This document shows positions 35,317 through 44,466 of a DNA stretch of 64,000 bases, piece by piece. The notes below the pieces were generated by a model. It saw nothing but the letters and a program-made list of their open reading frames with translations, was not told where the DNA came from and did no database searches. This DNA is from Avedoeria sp964651245 (GTDB taxonomy: Bacteria; Chloroflexota; Anaerolineae; Epilineales; Epilineaceae): assembly GCA_964651245.1 (NCBI GenBank), contig CAZYVI010000012.1, positions 62,001 to 126,000 on the forward strand. The letters run 5' to 3'. How positions within the stretch are numbered: the first letter of the stretch is position 1; every line of letters begins with the position of its first letter. The translations under genes were made by a program, and so were the position numbers.

Positions 35317-36930
35317 CTAGCCTCCCGGCGCCACGAGGCAGCCGCCGGTCATGGCGTCCGGCGGCGTCAGGCCGAGCAGCGCGAGCAGCGTCGGGGCGAC
35401 GTCGGCCAGCCGGCCGTCGCGCAGCGCGAACGGCAGCCGGCCGTCGGCGCGCGCGAACGGCGCGCCGACGAGCACGACCGGCACCGGGTTCGTGGTGTGG
35501 GCGGTGTGCGGCCCGCCGGTGACCGGGTCGACCATCACCTCGGCGTTGCCGTGGTCGGCCGTCACCAGGGCCACGCCGCCGCGCGCCAGGAGCGCCTCGA
35601 GCACCCGCCCGAGGGCGGCGTCGGTGGCCTCGACGGCTTCGATCGCCGCCGCCAGGACGCCGGTGTGCCCGACCATGTCGGGGTTGGCGAAGTTCACGAT
35701 GAGGAAGTCGTCGACGCCCGCCGCGAGGCGCGCCACGACGCCGTCGGCCAGCGCCGCGGCGCTCATCGCCGGCTGGAGGTCGTAGGTGGCCACCTTGGGC
35801 GACGGCACCAGGAGCCGGTCTTCGCCCGCGAACGGCGCCTCGCGGCCGCCGTCGAAGAAATACGTCACGTGGGCGTACTTCTCGGTCTCGGCGGCGTGGA
35901 ACTGCCGCTTGCCGGCGGCGCTCACCACCCGGGCCAGCGGCCAGGCCACGTCGTGGGGCGGGAAGGCGACGGCCGCGGTCTGGTCGTCGGCCACCTGGGT
36001 CAGGGTGACGACCTCGACCGCCGGCCGGCGCCGGCGCGCGAAGCCGTCGAATGCCGGCCGCGTCAGCGCGGCGAGCAGCTGCCGCATCCGGTCGGCGCGG
36101 AAGTTGAACAGCACGACGACGTCGCCGTCGGCCAGCGGCCCGACCGGCGCCCCGGCGGCGTCGACGAGGATGGTGGGGGCCAGGAACTCGTCGGTGACGC
36201 CCTCGGCGTAGCCGGCCGCGACGGCCGCCGCGGCCGTCGCGGCCACCGGCCCGTCACCGTCGACGATGGCGCGCCAGGCGCGCTCGGTGCGCTCCCAGCG
36301 CTGGTCGCGGTCCATGCCGAAGTAGCGGCCGCCGATCGTGGCGAAGCGGCCGGCGCCGGCCGCGGCGAAGCGCCGCTCGGCGTCGCGCACGAACGCCGGC
36401 GCGCTCTGCGGCGGCGTGTCGCGGCCGTCGGTGAAGGCGTGGACGAAGGCGCGCTCGACGCCGCGGTCGTGGGCGGCGTGCAGCAGCGCCGCCAGGTGGT
36501 CGGTGGAGGCGTGGACGCCGCCGTCGCCCAGCAGGCCGACGAAGTGGACGGCCGCGCCGCGGGCGCAGGCGCCGTCGAACGCGGCGCGCAGGACGGGGTT
36601 GGCGTCGAACGCGCCGGCCGCGGCCGCGGCGTTGAGGCGGGTCAGGTCCTGGTCGACGACGAAGCCGGCGCCGAGGTTGAGATGGCCGACCTCGCTGTTG
36701 CCCATCTGGCCCGGCGGCAGCCCGACGTCGGCGCCCGACGCGCACAGCTGGGCGCGCGGGTAGCGCGCCACGAGGGCGTCCATGGTGGGCGTGTGGGCGA
36801 GCGTCACGGCGTTGCTCGGGCCCGGCGGCGCCAGGCCCCAGCCGTCGAGGATGATGAGCGCCACCGGGCGGGCGGTCGGGAGGGTGGCGGGGATCGCGTG
36901 GGCGGGCGCGGGTTGCGGATCGGTCGACAT
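35317..36930 (-). CDS. gpmI: 2,3-bisphosphoglycerate-independent phosphoglycerate mutase
   Basis: A 537-residue glycolytic enzyme interconverting 3- and 2-phosphoglycerate with two manganese ions. The alkaline-phosphatase-type metal site begins with D29 in LIILDGWG. The catalytic serine is S79 in GQMGNSEVGH. DGRDTPPQSA, RYFGMDRDQRWERTERA, VVLFNFRADRMRQL and DHGNAEVM are all family signatures. The ATG at 36930 is preceded by a GGAG site; the frame opens slightly earlier without support. Length is normal for the family. Confidence 0.96.
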   Translation of the reverse strand: MSTDPQPAPAHAIPATLPTARPVALIILDGWGLAPPGPSNAVTLAHTPTMDALVARYPRAQLCASGADVGLPPGQMGNSEVGHLNLGAGFVVDQDLTRLNAAAAAGAFDANPVLRAAFDGACARGAAVHFVGLLGDGGVHASTDHLAALLHAAHDRGVERAFVHAFTDGRDTPPQSAPAFVRDAERRFAAAGAGRFATIGGRYFGMDRDQRWERTERAWRAIVDGDGPVAATAAAAVAAGYAEGVTDEFLAPTILVDAAGAPVGPLADGDVVVLFNFRADRMRQLLAALTRPAFDGFARRRRPAVEVVTLTQVADDQTAAVAFPPHDVAWPLARVVSAAGKRQFHAAETEKYAHVTYFFDGGREAPFAGEDRLLVPSPKVATYDLQPAMSAAALADGVVARLAAGVDDFLIVNFANPDMVGHTGVLAAAIEAVEATDAALGRVLEALLARGGVALVTADHGNAEVMVDPVTGGPHTAHTTNPVPVVLVGAPFARADGRLPFALRDGRLADVAPTLLALLGLTPPDAMTGGCLVAPGG

Positions 36931-37029
36931 GGATGGGCTCCGGCGGGCGGCCACAGGATGGTCGAGCGGGGTGAGCGATGGCTGAGGGTCGGGTGAGGCC
37001 GGCGTGGACGGCGGTGCGGCGCGGTCGCG

Positions 37030-38727
37030 TCACGGCCCCCGCAGGGCCCGCCAGGCGTCGGCTGCGGCCAGCCGTTCGACCGGCGCCCGGTCGTCCGTCA
37101 GCACCGGCGCGTCCGCCGCGATCGACGCCGCGCGCCAGCGCCGCGCCAGCGACGCGGCCGCCGCGTGCGCCGGGTCGCCGGCCGGCCAGGCCGCCGCGCG
37201 GGCGGCCACGGCGCCGTCGGCGGGCGCCGCGGCGGCGCCGACGAGCAGCGCATTGTAGGCGTCGGCCGGCGCGATCTGGCCCAACCAGCCGAACGCGGTG
37301 GCCATCGTGGCCGCCACGGCCCCGGCCAAGTGGCCGCTGCCGTCGGCCGTCGGGTCGACGACGTTGGCGGCCACCACGCCGCCCGGCGCCAGGCACGCCC
37401 GGGCGGCGGCGAACGCCTCGCGGCTGGCGAGGTGGAACGGCGGCGTCGGGCCGCGGTAGGCGTCGAGGACGACGAGGTCGTACCCCGGCGGCGGGCAGCG
37501 GTGCAGGAACGCGCGCCCGTCGGCCACGTGGACCCGCAGGCCCGGCACCGCGTCGAGCCAGAGGTGGGCGCGGGCCATGGCCACGACGTCGGGATCGATC
37601 TCGACACCGTCGATCGCCACACCGGGCCAGGCGGCCGCCAGCGCCCGCGCCGCGCTGCCTCCGGCCAGCCCGACGACGAGGGCGCGCCGCACGACGGGCG
37701 GCGCCGCGCCCGGGGCCAGCAGCGGCGCCAGCGCCAGGTCGTCCCAGAGCGCGCCGGTGAACGCGGCGCCGCGGTCGACGACGGACTGGTGGGCGGCGCC
37801 CTCGTCGAACCGCAGGTAGCGCCGGCCGCCGTGCTCGACGACCGCGATGTAGTGCTCGCGGCCCTCGCGCCAGGCGACGAGCCGGCCGCCGGACGGCGCC
37901 GCGGCGTGGCCCGCCGGCGGCGCGCCTCCGGCCCGCCACGCCGCCCAGGCGAAGGCGGCCGCCACGGCGACGACGGCGGCCGCCGCCGCGCGGGCGGCGC
38001 GCGGTCGGTGCGCCGCCGGTTCGCGCGCCAACGCCGCGGCGGCGACGAGCGCCAGCCCGCCGCCCCACGCCGCCAGCGACCGCCGCACCCCCAGCACCGG
38101 CAGCGTCCCGAACGCCGCGCCGAACGTGCCGACCAGGCTGCCGAGGGTCGAGAGGGCCACGATCCGACCCGCCGCGCCGGCCATGGCGGCCGCGGCGGGC
38201 CCGTCCGCGGCCGCCGCCCGGAGCGGCGCGCCGGCCAGGGCCAGCGGGACGACGGCGCCCAGCAGCACCGTCGGCAGCGCCACCACCAGCGCCGCCGCCA
38301 CCAGCAGCGGCGCCGCCGCGCCGACGTCGAGCGCGACGGCGGCGTCGGCGCCGGCGGCCAGCAGCGCGGTCGGCAGGCGCCAGGCGCCGGCCGTCATCAG
38401 CCCCGCCGTGGCGGCGGCGGCCGCGGCGGCGACGCGGGCCCGGGCCGCCGCGGCGTCGTCCGGGCCGTCGCGCGCGGTGGGCGCCAGCGTGCGCGCCCAG
38501 CGGCCGCCGAGCGCGCTGCCGCCGGCCAGGCCGGCCAGCGTCAGTCCGATGAGCGTGGCCCAGACCGGCGTCGACGATCCGAAGCTCGGCGCCAGGAGGC
38601 GCGCGCCGGCGATCTCGAGGGCCATCGTGGTCGCGCCGGCGGCGAACGCCAGGGCGCCGGCGACGAAACGGGGCGGGCCGGCTGGCCCGCCCCGTCGTCG
38701 TCGCCGAGGCGGCCCGCCCGCCGTCAC
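37030..38727 (-). CDS. membrane-fused spermidine synthase-like protein
   Basis: A 565-residue protein. Residues 20-280 hold about seven hydrophobic helices, the first with the family-typical GATTMALEIAGARLLAPSFG. Residues 300-560 form a Rossmann methyltransferase-like domain with VVGLAGGSAARALA, VEIDPDVVAMAR and DLVVLDAYRG. This matches the 'fused MFS/spermidine synthase' group, whose real substrate is usually unknown; polyamine synthesis should not be assumed. It starts 44 bases after the clpX stop on the same strand and may be on the clp transcript. Confidence 0.85.
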   Translation of the reverse strand: MTAGGPPRRRRRGGPAGPPRFVAGALAFAAGATTMALEIAGARLLAPSFGSSTPVWATLIGLTLAGLAGGSALGGRWARTLAPTARDGPDDAAAARARVAAAAAAATAGLMTAGAWRLPTALLAAGADAAVALDVGAAAPLLVAAALVVALPTVLLGAVVPLALAGAPLRAAAADGPAAAAMAGAAGRIVALSTLGSLVGTFGAAFGTLPVLGVRRSLAAWGGGLALVAAAALAREPAAHRPRAARAAAAAVVAVAAAFAWAAWRAGGAPPAGHAAAPSGGRLVAWREGREHYIAVVEHGGRRYLRFDEGAAHQSVVDRGAAFTGALWDDLALAPLLAPGAAPPVVRRALVVGLAGGSAARALAAAWPGVAIDGVEIDPDVVAMARAHLWLDAVPGLRVHVADGRAFLHRCPPPGYDLVVLDAYRGPTPPFHLASREAFAAARACLAPGGVVAANVVDPTADGSGHLAGAVAATMATAFGWLGQIAPADAYNALLVGAAAAPADGAVAARAAAWPAGDPAHAAAASLARRWRAASIAADAPVLTDDRAPVERLAAADAWRALRGP

Positions 38728-38771
38728 GACCCGCCCGTCGTGGGCGGCCGGCCGGGCGCCGCGCGAAGCCC

Positions 38772-40136
38772 TCAGGCCGTCTCGATTCCGGCGCCGTCAT
38801 CCTCGGCGTCGGCGCCGAGGACGAGCGGGGCGGGCGGCTCGGCCGCGACGCGCTTGGCCGGTCGGCTGCCCGGATCGACCGGCACGCCGGCGCGGGTGAG
38901 CAACAGCGGCGCCGAGCCGCCGGTGACGGTCTCGCCGCGCACGACGCACTTCGTCACGTCGTCGCGCTCGGGGATGTCGAACATCGTCTCGAGCAGCGTG
39001 CGCTCGAGGATCGTGCGCAGGCCGCGCGCCCCGGCCTGCATGCCCAGCGCGCTGGCGGCGATCGCCTTGAGGGCGTCGTCGGTGAACTGCAGCTCGACGC
39101 CGTCGAGGGCGAAGAGCTGCTGGTACTGCCGGATCAGGGCGTTGCGGGGCTCGGTCAGGATCCGCACCAGCATCGCCTCGTCCATCGGGTCGACGCTGAC
39201 GACGACCGGCAGGCGGCCGACGAACTCGGGGATGAGGCCGAACGTCAGCAGGTCGTCGGCCAGCGTGTGCTGCAGGATGCGCGACTCGTCGAGGTCGGCC
39301 GCCGTTGCGCCGTCGGCGGGCTGGAAGCCCAGCGCGCCGGCCCGCAGAACGCGCTTGCGCACGACCTGGTCGAGGCCCGGGAAGGCGCCGCCGCAGATGA
39401 ACAGGATGTCCGAGGTGTCGAGCTGCAAGAACTCCTGGTGCGGGTGCTTGCGGCCGCCTTGCGGCGGGATGTGGGCCACCGTGCCCTCGATGATCTTCAA
39501 CAGCGCCTGCTGGACGCCCTCGCCCGAGACGTCGCGCGTGATCGACGGGTTGTCGCCGCTCTTGCGGGCGGTCTTGTCGATCTCGTCGATGTAGATGATC
39601 CCCTTGCTGGCGCGCTCGAGGTTGCCGTCGGCGGCCTGGATGAGCCGCAGCAGGATGTTCTCGACGTCCTCGCCCACGTAGCCGGCCTCGGTCAGCGCCG
39701 TGGCGTCGGCGATCGTGAATGGGACGTCGAGAAGGCGGGCCAGCGTCTGGGCCAACAGCGTCTTGCCGCAGCCGGTGGGGCCGATGAGCAGGATGTTGCT
39801 CTTGGCCAGCTCGGTGCCCTCGCCGGAGGCGTCGGCGTGGTGGATGCGCTTGTAGTGGTTGTAGACCGCGACGGCCAGCACCTTCTTGGCCCGCTCCTGG
39901 CCGATCACGTAGGCGTCGAGCCCATCGTAGATCTCGCGCGGCGACGGCACGCGCGGCAGGAACAGCTCCGGCGTCTCGGTCTCGCGGGCTTCCTCGTCGG
40001 CCAGGATCTCCTTGCAGAGGTCGACGCACTCGTCGCAGATGTAGACCGAGTCCGGGCCGGCGATGAGCCGCGTGACCTGGTCCTGCTGGCGCTTGCAGAA
40101 CGAGCAGAAGTGGGGTTTGGCGCGCGGCTTGCTCAT
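38772..40136 (-). CDS. clpX: ClpX, ATPase subunit of the Clp protease
   Basis: A 454-residue unfoldase that feeds substrates to ClpP. The N-terminal zinc-binding domain has C11, C14, C34 and C37. Walker A GPTGCGKT is at 119-126, Walker B IIYIDEID at 180-187 and the pore loop GYVGEDVE at 152-159. The IGF-type ClpP-docking loop region is not obvious in standard form, and the C-terminus carries a ~45-residue Pro/Ala tail. It follows clpP by 12 bases in the conserved tig-clpP-clpX order. Confidence 0.97.
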   Translation of the reverse strand: MSKPRAKPHFCSFCKRQQDQVTRLIAGPDSVYICDECVDLCKEILADEEARETETPELFLPRVPSPREIYDGLDAYVIGQERAKKVLAVAVYNHYKRIHHADASGEGTELAKSNILLIGPTGCGKTLLAQTLARLLDVPFTIADATALTEAGYVGEDVENILLRLIQAADGNLERASKGIIYIDEIDKTARKSGDNPSITRDVSGEGVQQALLKIIEGTVAHIPPQGGRKHPHQEFLQLDTSDILFICGGAFPGLDQVVRKRVLRAGALGFQPADGATAADLDESRILQHTLADDLLTFGLIPEFVGRLPVVVSVDPMDEAMLVRILTEPRNALIRQYQQLFALDGVELQFTDDALKAIAASALGMQAGARGLRTILERTLLETMFDIPERDDVTKCVVRGETVTGGSAPLLLTRAGVPVDPGSRPAKRVAAEPPAPLVLGADAEDDGAGIETA

Positions 40137-40148
40137 CCTCGGCGCGTC

Positions 40149-40811
40149 CTAGGTGGTGGCGCCGTTCAGGCCGACCAGCGCCGGCCCGCGCGTCGGCGCC
40201 GGCAAGCCCTCGGGACCGGGCAGCACCTCGTCGATCAGGCCGTACTCGACCGCCTCCTGGGCCAGCAGGAACCGATCGCGCTCGAAGTCGCTGGCCACCT
40301 GCTCGACGGTCTGGCCGCTGTGGTGCGAGATGATCTGCTGGATGCGGTAGTTGAGCCGCAGCAGCTCGCGGGCCTGGATCTCGACGTCCTGGGCGTAGCC
40401 GCGGCTGCCGCCGCCGGCCGGGTGCATGTGGATCGTGGCGTTCGGCAGCGCCACCCGCTTGCCCTTGGCGCCGGCCGCCAGCAGCACCGTCGCCATCGAG
40501 GCGGTGGTGCCGATGGCGTAGGTGCGGACGTCGGCGCGGATGAGCTGCATCGTGTCGTAGATCGCCAGCCCGGCGTAGACGATGCCGCCGGGCGAGTTGA
40601 TGTAGAAGTGGATGTCCTTGTTGGGATCCTCGCGGTCGAGGAACAGCAGCTGGGCGACGATGACGTTGGCCACCTGGTCGTCGACCGGGGTGCCCAGGAA
40701 GACGATCCGCTGGCTGAGCAGCAGGCTGTAGATGTCGAAGGCGCGTTCGCCGCGGCCGGTCTGCTCGATGACCATCGGGATCACCGATCGCGGTCGCTCG
40801 ATCTCGTGCAT
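40149..40811 (-). CDS. clpP: ClpP, proteolytic subunit of the Clp protease
   Basis: A 220-residue serine peptidase. The triad is S105 (in TTASMA), H130 and D179 (in FERDRFLL), with spacings of 25 and 49 residues, identical to E. coli ClpP. The segment around the histidine reads NATIHMHPAGGG, with one residue fewer than the usual HQPLGG. The conserved FYINSPGG lies at about 69-76. Expected to form tetradecamers with ClpX caps. A ~20-residue C-terminal extension is present. Confidence 0.97.
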   Translation of the reverse strand: MHEIERPRSVIPMVIEQTGRGERAFDIYSLLLSQRIVFLGTPVDDQVANVIVAQLLFLDREDPNKDIHFYINSPGGIVYAGLAIYDTMQLIRADVRTYAIGTTASMATVLLAAGAKGKRVALPNATIHMHPAGGGSRGYAQDVEIQARELLRLNYRIQQIISHHSGQTVEQVASDFERDRFLLAQEAVEYGLIDEVLPGPEGLPAPTRGPALVGLNGATT

Positions 40812-40872
40812 GGGGGTGCTCCTCTTGCGGTGGCGCGGGGGTCGGCGGGCCGCCCGCGGCGGCCCCGGGGGA

Positions 40873-42252
40873 CTACGGCTGGGTTTCGATGCCGGCCGCC
40901 GACGCGGCGAGCGGGGGCGACGCGACGGCGGCCGGCGCGCCGTCGCCGTCGGCCTGGCCGCGGGTGATCGCCAGGAGGCGGGCGACGGCGCGGCTCGACA
41001 GGATCCGCGAGCCGAACGACGACCGCATGTCGTCGACCGAGGGCATCGCCTCGCGCCGCCGGCCGCGGCCCGGGCGCATCACGCTGGCCAGGCGGCCGAA
41101 CGAGCGCACCTCGTCGTCGATCTCCGATGCCTTGACGCGGATTCCTTCGGCGACGCAGAACTCGGACAGCACCAGCTGGCGGCGCAGGCGCGTGGCCGCG
41201 TCGCGCTCGATCTGGGCATAGAGGGCGTCGACGCCCTCGGGCTGGATCGACAGCCAGTGCTCGAACTCGAAGCCGTGCCGCTCGACCTTGGCCTTGAGGT
41301 CGTGCACCGCCCGGTGGATCTCGGCCTCCAGCAGCTGCGGCGGGTAGGCGACCTCGGCGCCGGCCACCAGGGCGTCGATGGCCGCCTCGGCCTCGGCGTC
41401 CTGGACGGCCAGGTTCGCCCGCGACTCGAGCTGCTCGCGCACGCGCTGCCGCAGCTCGGCCACGCTGTCGACGTCGGCCATCGACGCGGCCAGCGTGTCG
41501 TCGAGGGCCGGCGGCTGGAGCTCGGCGACGCGCACGAGGGTCGCCTCGAACGCCACCGGCTGGTCCTGCAACGCGGCGTCGGGCCAGAACGCGGGATAGG
41601 TGACCGTGAAGGCGTGCGGCGCCGCCACCGTCGCGCCGACCAGGCCGTCGATCACGGCCGGCGGCAGCCGCTCGGCGTCCCAGCGCTCGGGGTCGAGCAC
41701 CACCGTCAGGCCGGCCGCCTCGAACACGACGTCGTCGCCGTGGCGACCGGTGAGCGCCAGCGACACGACGTCGCCGCGGGCGGCCGGCCGATCGACGTCG
41801 GCCAGGACCGCCATCTCGTTGCGCCAGCCTTCGATCAGCGCGTCGACGGCGGCCTCGTCGACCGCGGCGGGGGCGATCGGCGGGACGCGCAGCGCGCGGT
41901 AGTCGCCCAGCGTCACCGCCGGCCGGAGCGGGAGGGTCACCTCGATCGTGAACGGATCGCGCTGCGTCACGCTGGCGCGGCCCTGGACCCGGCCGTCGAG
42001 CTCGGCGGCCGGGGCATGCTGGCGGACGGCCCGTGCCGCCAACCGCTCGACGGCCTCGGTCTCGAGCGCCTCGGCGCCGATGACCGCCTCGACGCGCTCG
42101 AGCGGCGCCGTGCCCGGCCGGTAGCCCGGCACCTGCGCCCGCTTGCCCAGCGCCTTGACGATGTCGCGCTTGACCTGGGTCAACTCGTCGCCGCGGACCA
42201 CGATCGTCAGCTTGAGCTGGCGGTCGGCGAGCGGCTCGGTGGTGACGTCCAA
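40873..42252 (-). CDS. tig: trigger factor, ribosome-bound chaperone/prolyl isomerase
   Basis: A 459-residue protein. The start is a TTG at 42252, because an AGGAGG ribosome site sits five bases before it; the earlier ATG at 42354 lies inside tRNA-Leu and cannot be right. The ribosome-binding signature VPGYRPGTAP lies at about 41-50. A central FKBP-type domain (residues 150-250) is followed by the helical C-terminal arms. The tail is Ala/Pro-rich. It heads the tig-clpP-clpX set and follows tRNA-Leu by 62 bases. Confidence 0.93.
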   Translation of the reverse strand: MDVTTEPLADRQLKLTIVVRGDELTQVKRDIVKALGKRAQVPGYRPGTAPLERVEAVIGAEALETEAVERLAARAVRQHAPAAELDGRVQGRASVTQRDPFTIEVTLPLRPAVTLGDYRALRVPPIAPAAVDEAAVDALIEGWRNEMAVLADVDRPAARGDVVSLALTGRHGDDVVFEAAGLTVVLDPERWDAERLPPAVIDGLVGATVAAPHAFTVTYPAFWPDAALQDQPVAFEATLVRVAELQPPALDDTLAASMADVDSVAELRQRVREQLESRANLAVQDAEAEAAIDALVAGAEVAYPPQLLEAEIHRAVHDLKAKVERHGFEFEHWLSIQPEGVDALYAQIERDAATRLRRQLVLSEFCVAEGIRVKASEIDDEVRSFGRLASVMRPGRGRRREAMPSVDDMRSSFGSRILSSRAVARLLAITRGQADGDGAPAAVASPPLAASAAGIETQP

Positions 42253-42257
42253 CGGGT

Positions 42258-42263
42258 CCTCCT
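42258..42263 (-). promoter_or_regulatory. AGGAGG ribosome-binding site that sets the tig start
   Basis: A perfect anti-16S match lies five bases upstream of the TTG at 42252. It decides between that codon and the upstream in-frame ATG within the tRNA gene. Confidence 0.85.
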
Positions 42264-42314
42264 GCGCACGGCCGGCGCTGACGGGATCGGGGCGGGCGGT
42301 CGGAGCGAGCGATT

Positions 42315-42395
42315 GGGGAAGGGGAGACTCGAACTCCCACGGGTCACCCCACATGCTCCTAAGGCATGCGCGTCTGCCAATTCCGCCACTCCCCC
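42315..42395 (-). tRNA. tRNA-Leu (anticodon UAG)
   Basis: On the minus strand an 81-nt class II tRNA folds with acceptor GGGGGAG pairing with CTTCCCC. The anticodon loop CTTAGGA reads UAG, which decodes CUA-type leucine codons. A long variable arm and the T-loop TTCGAGT are present. CCA is not encoded. A TATAAT box lies 12 bases upstream. Confidence 0.95.
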
Positions 42396-42407
42396 GCGCC
42401 GCGGCCG

Positions 42408-42413
42408 ATTATA
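42408..42413 (-). promoter_or_regulatory. consensus TATAAT -10 box of tRNA-Leu
   Basis: A perfect -10 hexamer on the minus strand, 12 bases before the mature tRNA 5' end. No convincing -35 is visible 17 bases upstream. Confidence 0.7.
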
Positions 42414-42499
42414 GCCGGCGCGCCGGGCCGGGGATAGGCGATCGGCGCAGCGCGGCGCGGTTCTAGCGCGCCGCTAACGCGCCGTCTGGACCGGCGCGG

Positions 42500-42790
42500 C
42501 TAGCGCACGGGCCGGACCGCCCAGTACTCCTCGGGCGGCCAGGCGTGGTTCGAGCAGGCGGCGCGGAGGTAGTCCTGGCGGTAGCGTCGGATCTCGTCCT
42601 GAACGCTGGCCGGGTCGAGCAGCGCGTGGTCGGCGATCGCCCGGATCGGCAGCCCGCACACCGGGCAGATGATCACCTCGTCCAGCGGCTTCCGCCAGGC
42701 CGGGTTGCGCTCCTGCCAGGCGCGCTGCGCCGGCGTCAGGCCGGTGCTCTCCTGGTAGAAGACGATGGCCACGGTGTCGTTGCGGGTCAT
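42500..42790 (-). CDS. small conserved-looking protein with a CPVC motif
   Basis: Starting at the ATG at 42790 this is 96 residues; the frame opens at 42835 but the first 15 residues there are low-complexity Arg/Pro. It contains one CxxC (CPVC near residue 43), a lone Cys near 79 and an ending of PPEEYWAVRPVR. No family is recognised. A TAGAAT -10-like box lies upstream on the minus strand at about 42826-42831. It stands alone between tRNA-Leu and a lipoprotein gene. Confidence 0.55.
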   Translation of the reverse strand: MTRNDTVAIVFYQESTGLTPAQRAWQERNPAWRKPLDEVIICPVCGLPIRAIADHALLDPASVQDEIRRYRQDYLRAACSNHAWPPEEYWAVRPVR

Positions 42791-42875
42791 GGGCCTCGCG
42801 CTGCTGGGCGGGGGACGGCGCCGCCATTCTAGCATGCGGCCGGACGCCCGACCCCGACCGGCCGCCGGCCCGCGG

Positions 42876-43526
42876 CTACGGCGCGCCCGTCGCGGTGGGC
42901 GCCGCCGCGTCGCCGGCGCCGGCGCCGGTCCCGTCGCCCGCCGCGTCGTCCGCGCCGTCGCCCGCCGCCGGCGTCGCCGCGCCCGCGGCGCGCGGCGCCT
43001 CGACGATCACCGTCCAGTCCGCGTCGTCGCTCGAGCCGCTCAGCAGCAGCGTCGCCGAGCGCTTGAGCCCCTCGTCGGCGAAGCGCTCGGAGCGATCGGT
43101 GGTGTGGAGGAAGGTGTACGTCCCGTCCTCTTCGCGCTCGAGGCCCCAGCCGAAGGCGCGCATCTGCTCGGTGTACCACGCCACGACCTTGTCCTCGTCG
43201 AAGCCGTCCATCGCGTACTCGGCCGCGGCGTCGAGGGTATCGGTGGCGGGCGCGAACGCGACGCGCCGCGCGCCGATCGGCATCGGGACGTCGGGGAGGT
43301 CGGCGTCGGGCACGGCGAACCACGGGTCGGCCGCCGGGTCGACGGTCGGCGTCGCGGTCGGCAGCTGTCGGGCGACCACGGTGGGGGTGACGACGAGCTG
43401 CGCCACGGCGGCCTCGGTGGCGTCGCCGGGCGCCTCGGCGGGCGCGCCGCCGCCGCACGCGGCCAGCGGGAGCGCGAGGCCGAGGGCGGTGGCGGCGGTG
43501 AACACGGCGGTCAGTCGGCGCGGCAT
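42876..43526 (-). CDS. small lipoprotein, function unknown
   Basis: A 216-residue protein with a classic lipoprotein signal: hydrophobic residues 8-20, then LAAC with the lipidated cysteine at residue 24. A Pro/Thr linker follows, then a compact domain (about residues 75-170) with FDEDKVVAWYTEQMRAFGW, resembling the short 'DUF-type' domains in which a peptide amphipathic helix precedes a beta sheet. The C-terminus is Gly/Ala/Asp-rich and disordered. No named family. Divergent from the glycosylase gene. Confidence 0.75.
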   Translation of the reverse strand: MPRRLTAVFTAATALGLALPLAACGGGAPAEAPGDATEAAVAQLVVTPTVVARQLPTATPTVDPAADPWFAVPDADLPDVPMPIGARRVAFAPATDTLDAAAEYAMDGFDEDKVVAWYTEQMRAFGWGLEREEDGTYTFLHTTDRSERFADEGLKRSATLLLSGSSDDADWTVIVEAPRAAGAATPAAGDGADDAAGDGTGAGAGDAAAPTATGAP

Positions 43527-43655
43527 GGCGGGTCCTCGCTGCGGGTTGGCTCGAACGCGGTCGCCCCACACAGGGCGCGCGGGCCGTCGGGCGGCCGCGG
43601 GCGACGGCCGATGATACAACAGCCGTATCGACAGCGCCCGCGGCGCGGCCCGCGC

Positions 43656-43661
43656 TACGAT
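43656..43661 (+). promoter_or_regulatory. -10 box TACGAT, leaderless start of the glycosylase gene
   Basis: TACGAT ends six bases before the GTG at 43668, placing the transcript start at the start codon. The same sequence precedes the CotH-family gene. Confidence 0.55.
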
Positions 43662-43667
43662 TCCGGG

Positions 43668-44369
43668 GTGGCGATCGATCCCTACGTCCCGGCCGCGGCG
43701 CTCGACCGGTCGTTCTTCGCCCGCGACGCCGCCGCGGTGGCCCGCGACCTCCTCGGCGCCACGCTGGCGGTGGCGGGCGACGGCGGCGTTCGCCGCGTCC
43801 GGCTCGTCGAGACCGAGGCCTACGTGGGAGCCCACGACCGCGCCTGCCATGCCTCGCGCGGCCGGACGGCGCGCACGGCGGTGATGTTCGGGCCGGCGGG
43901 GCACCTCTACGTCTATCTCGTCTACGGCCTGCACGACCTGGTGAACGTCGTCACCGGCGCCGAGGGCGATCCGCAAGCCGTGCTGTTGCGCGCGGCCGAG
44001 GTCGTCGCCGCCGACGAGACGCGCCTCGCGGCCGCGGGCGCCGCCGCGCGCGGCTCCGTCGGCGGGGGTGTCGCGATGGGCGCCGCGGGCGCCGATCCGT
44101 TCCCGTGCCGCGGCCCGGGCCGTCTGACGCGCTACCTCGGCCTGTCGCGCGCCGACGACGGCGTCGACGTCTGCGCCGTCGGGGGCCGCGGCGTGGCGGC
44201 CCGCTGCTGGTTCGAGGCCGGTCCGCCGCCGGCCGCCGTCGCCGTGACGGCGCGCATCGGCGTGGCGTACGCCGGCGACTGGGCGGCGGCGCCGCTGCGC
44301 TTCTTCGACCCGTCCAGCCGGGCGGTGAGCGGCCCGCGCGCCGCTAACGCGGCTCCAGCACGCCGCTAG
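43668..44369 (+). CDS. 3-methyladenine DNA glycosylase (AAG/MPG family)
   Basis: A 233-residue base-excision repair enzyme that removes alkylated and deaminated purines. VETEAYVGAHDRACH carries the catalytic glutamate (E50 in VETEAY). MFGPAGHLYVYLVYGLH contains the tyrosine that intercalates into DNA. RGPGRLTRYLG and the terminal RIGVAYAGDWAAAPLRF are further family motifs. The GTG at 43668 is chosen because a -10 box lies six bases upstream and the family usually starts a few residues before the LDRSFF segment; the open frame extends far upstream without similarity. Confidence 0.93.
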   Translation: MAIDPYVPAAALDRSFFARDAAAVARDLLGATLAVAGDGGVRRVRLVETEAYVGAHDRACHASRGRTARTAVMFGPAGHLYVYLVYGLHDLVNVVTGAEGDPQAVLLRAAEVVAADETRLAAAGAAARGSVGGGVAMGAAGADPFPCRGPGRLTRYLGLSRADDGVDVCAVGGRGVAARCWFEAGPPPAAVAVTARIGVAYAGDWAAAPLRFFDPSSRAVSGPRAANAAPARR

Positions 44370-44377
44370 CGGATCTC

Positions 44378-44397
44378 TAACACGGTCGACATAACCT
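44378..44397 (+). promoter_or_regulatory. hsp20 promoter-like element shared with dnaJ
   Basis: TAACACGG (44378-44385), six bases, then TAACCT (44392-44397). The same TAACACGG-N6-TATCAT arrangement precedes the dnaJ-like gene at 47797-47816. Expected transcript start is about 60 bases before the hsp20 ATG. Confidence 0.45.
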
Positions 44398-44466
44398 CTG
44401 AGCCAACGTCCGATGGCGATGCGCTCCGAACCGGTCGGAGCGCCCGACGCGAGCAGGAGGAACACG

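Noticed and set aside
42253..42354. Upstream ATG for trigger factor at 42354
   Set aside because: It lies inside tRNA-Leu; the TTG at 42252 has an AGGAGG site five bases away.
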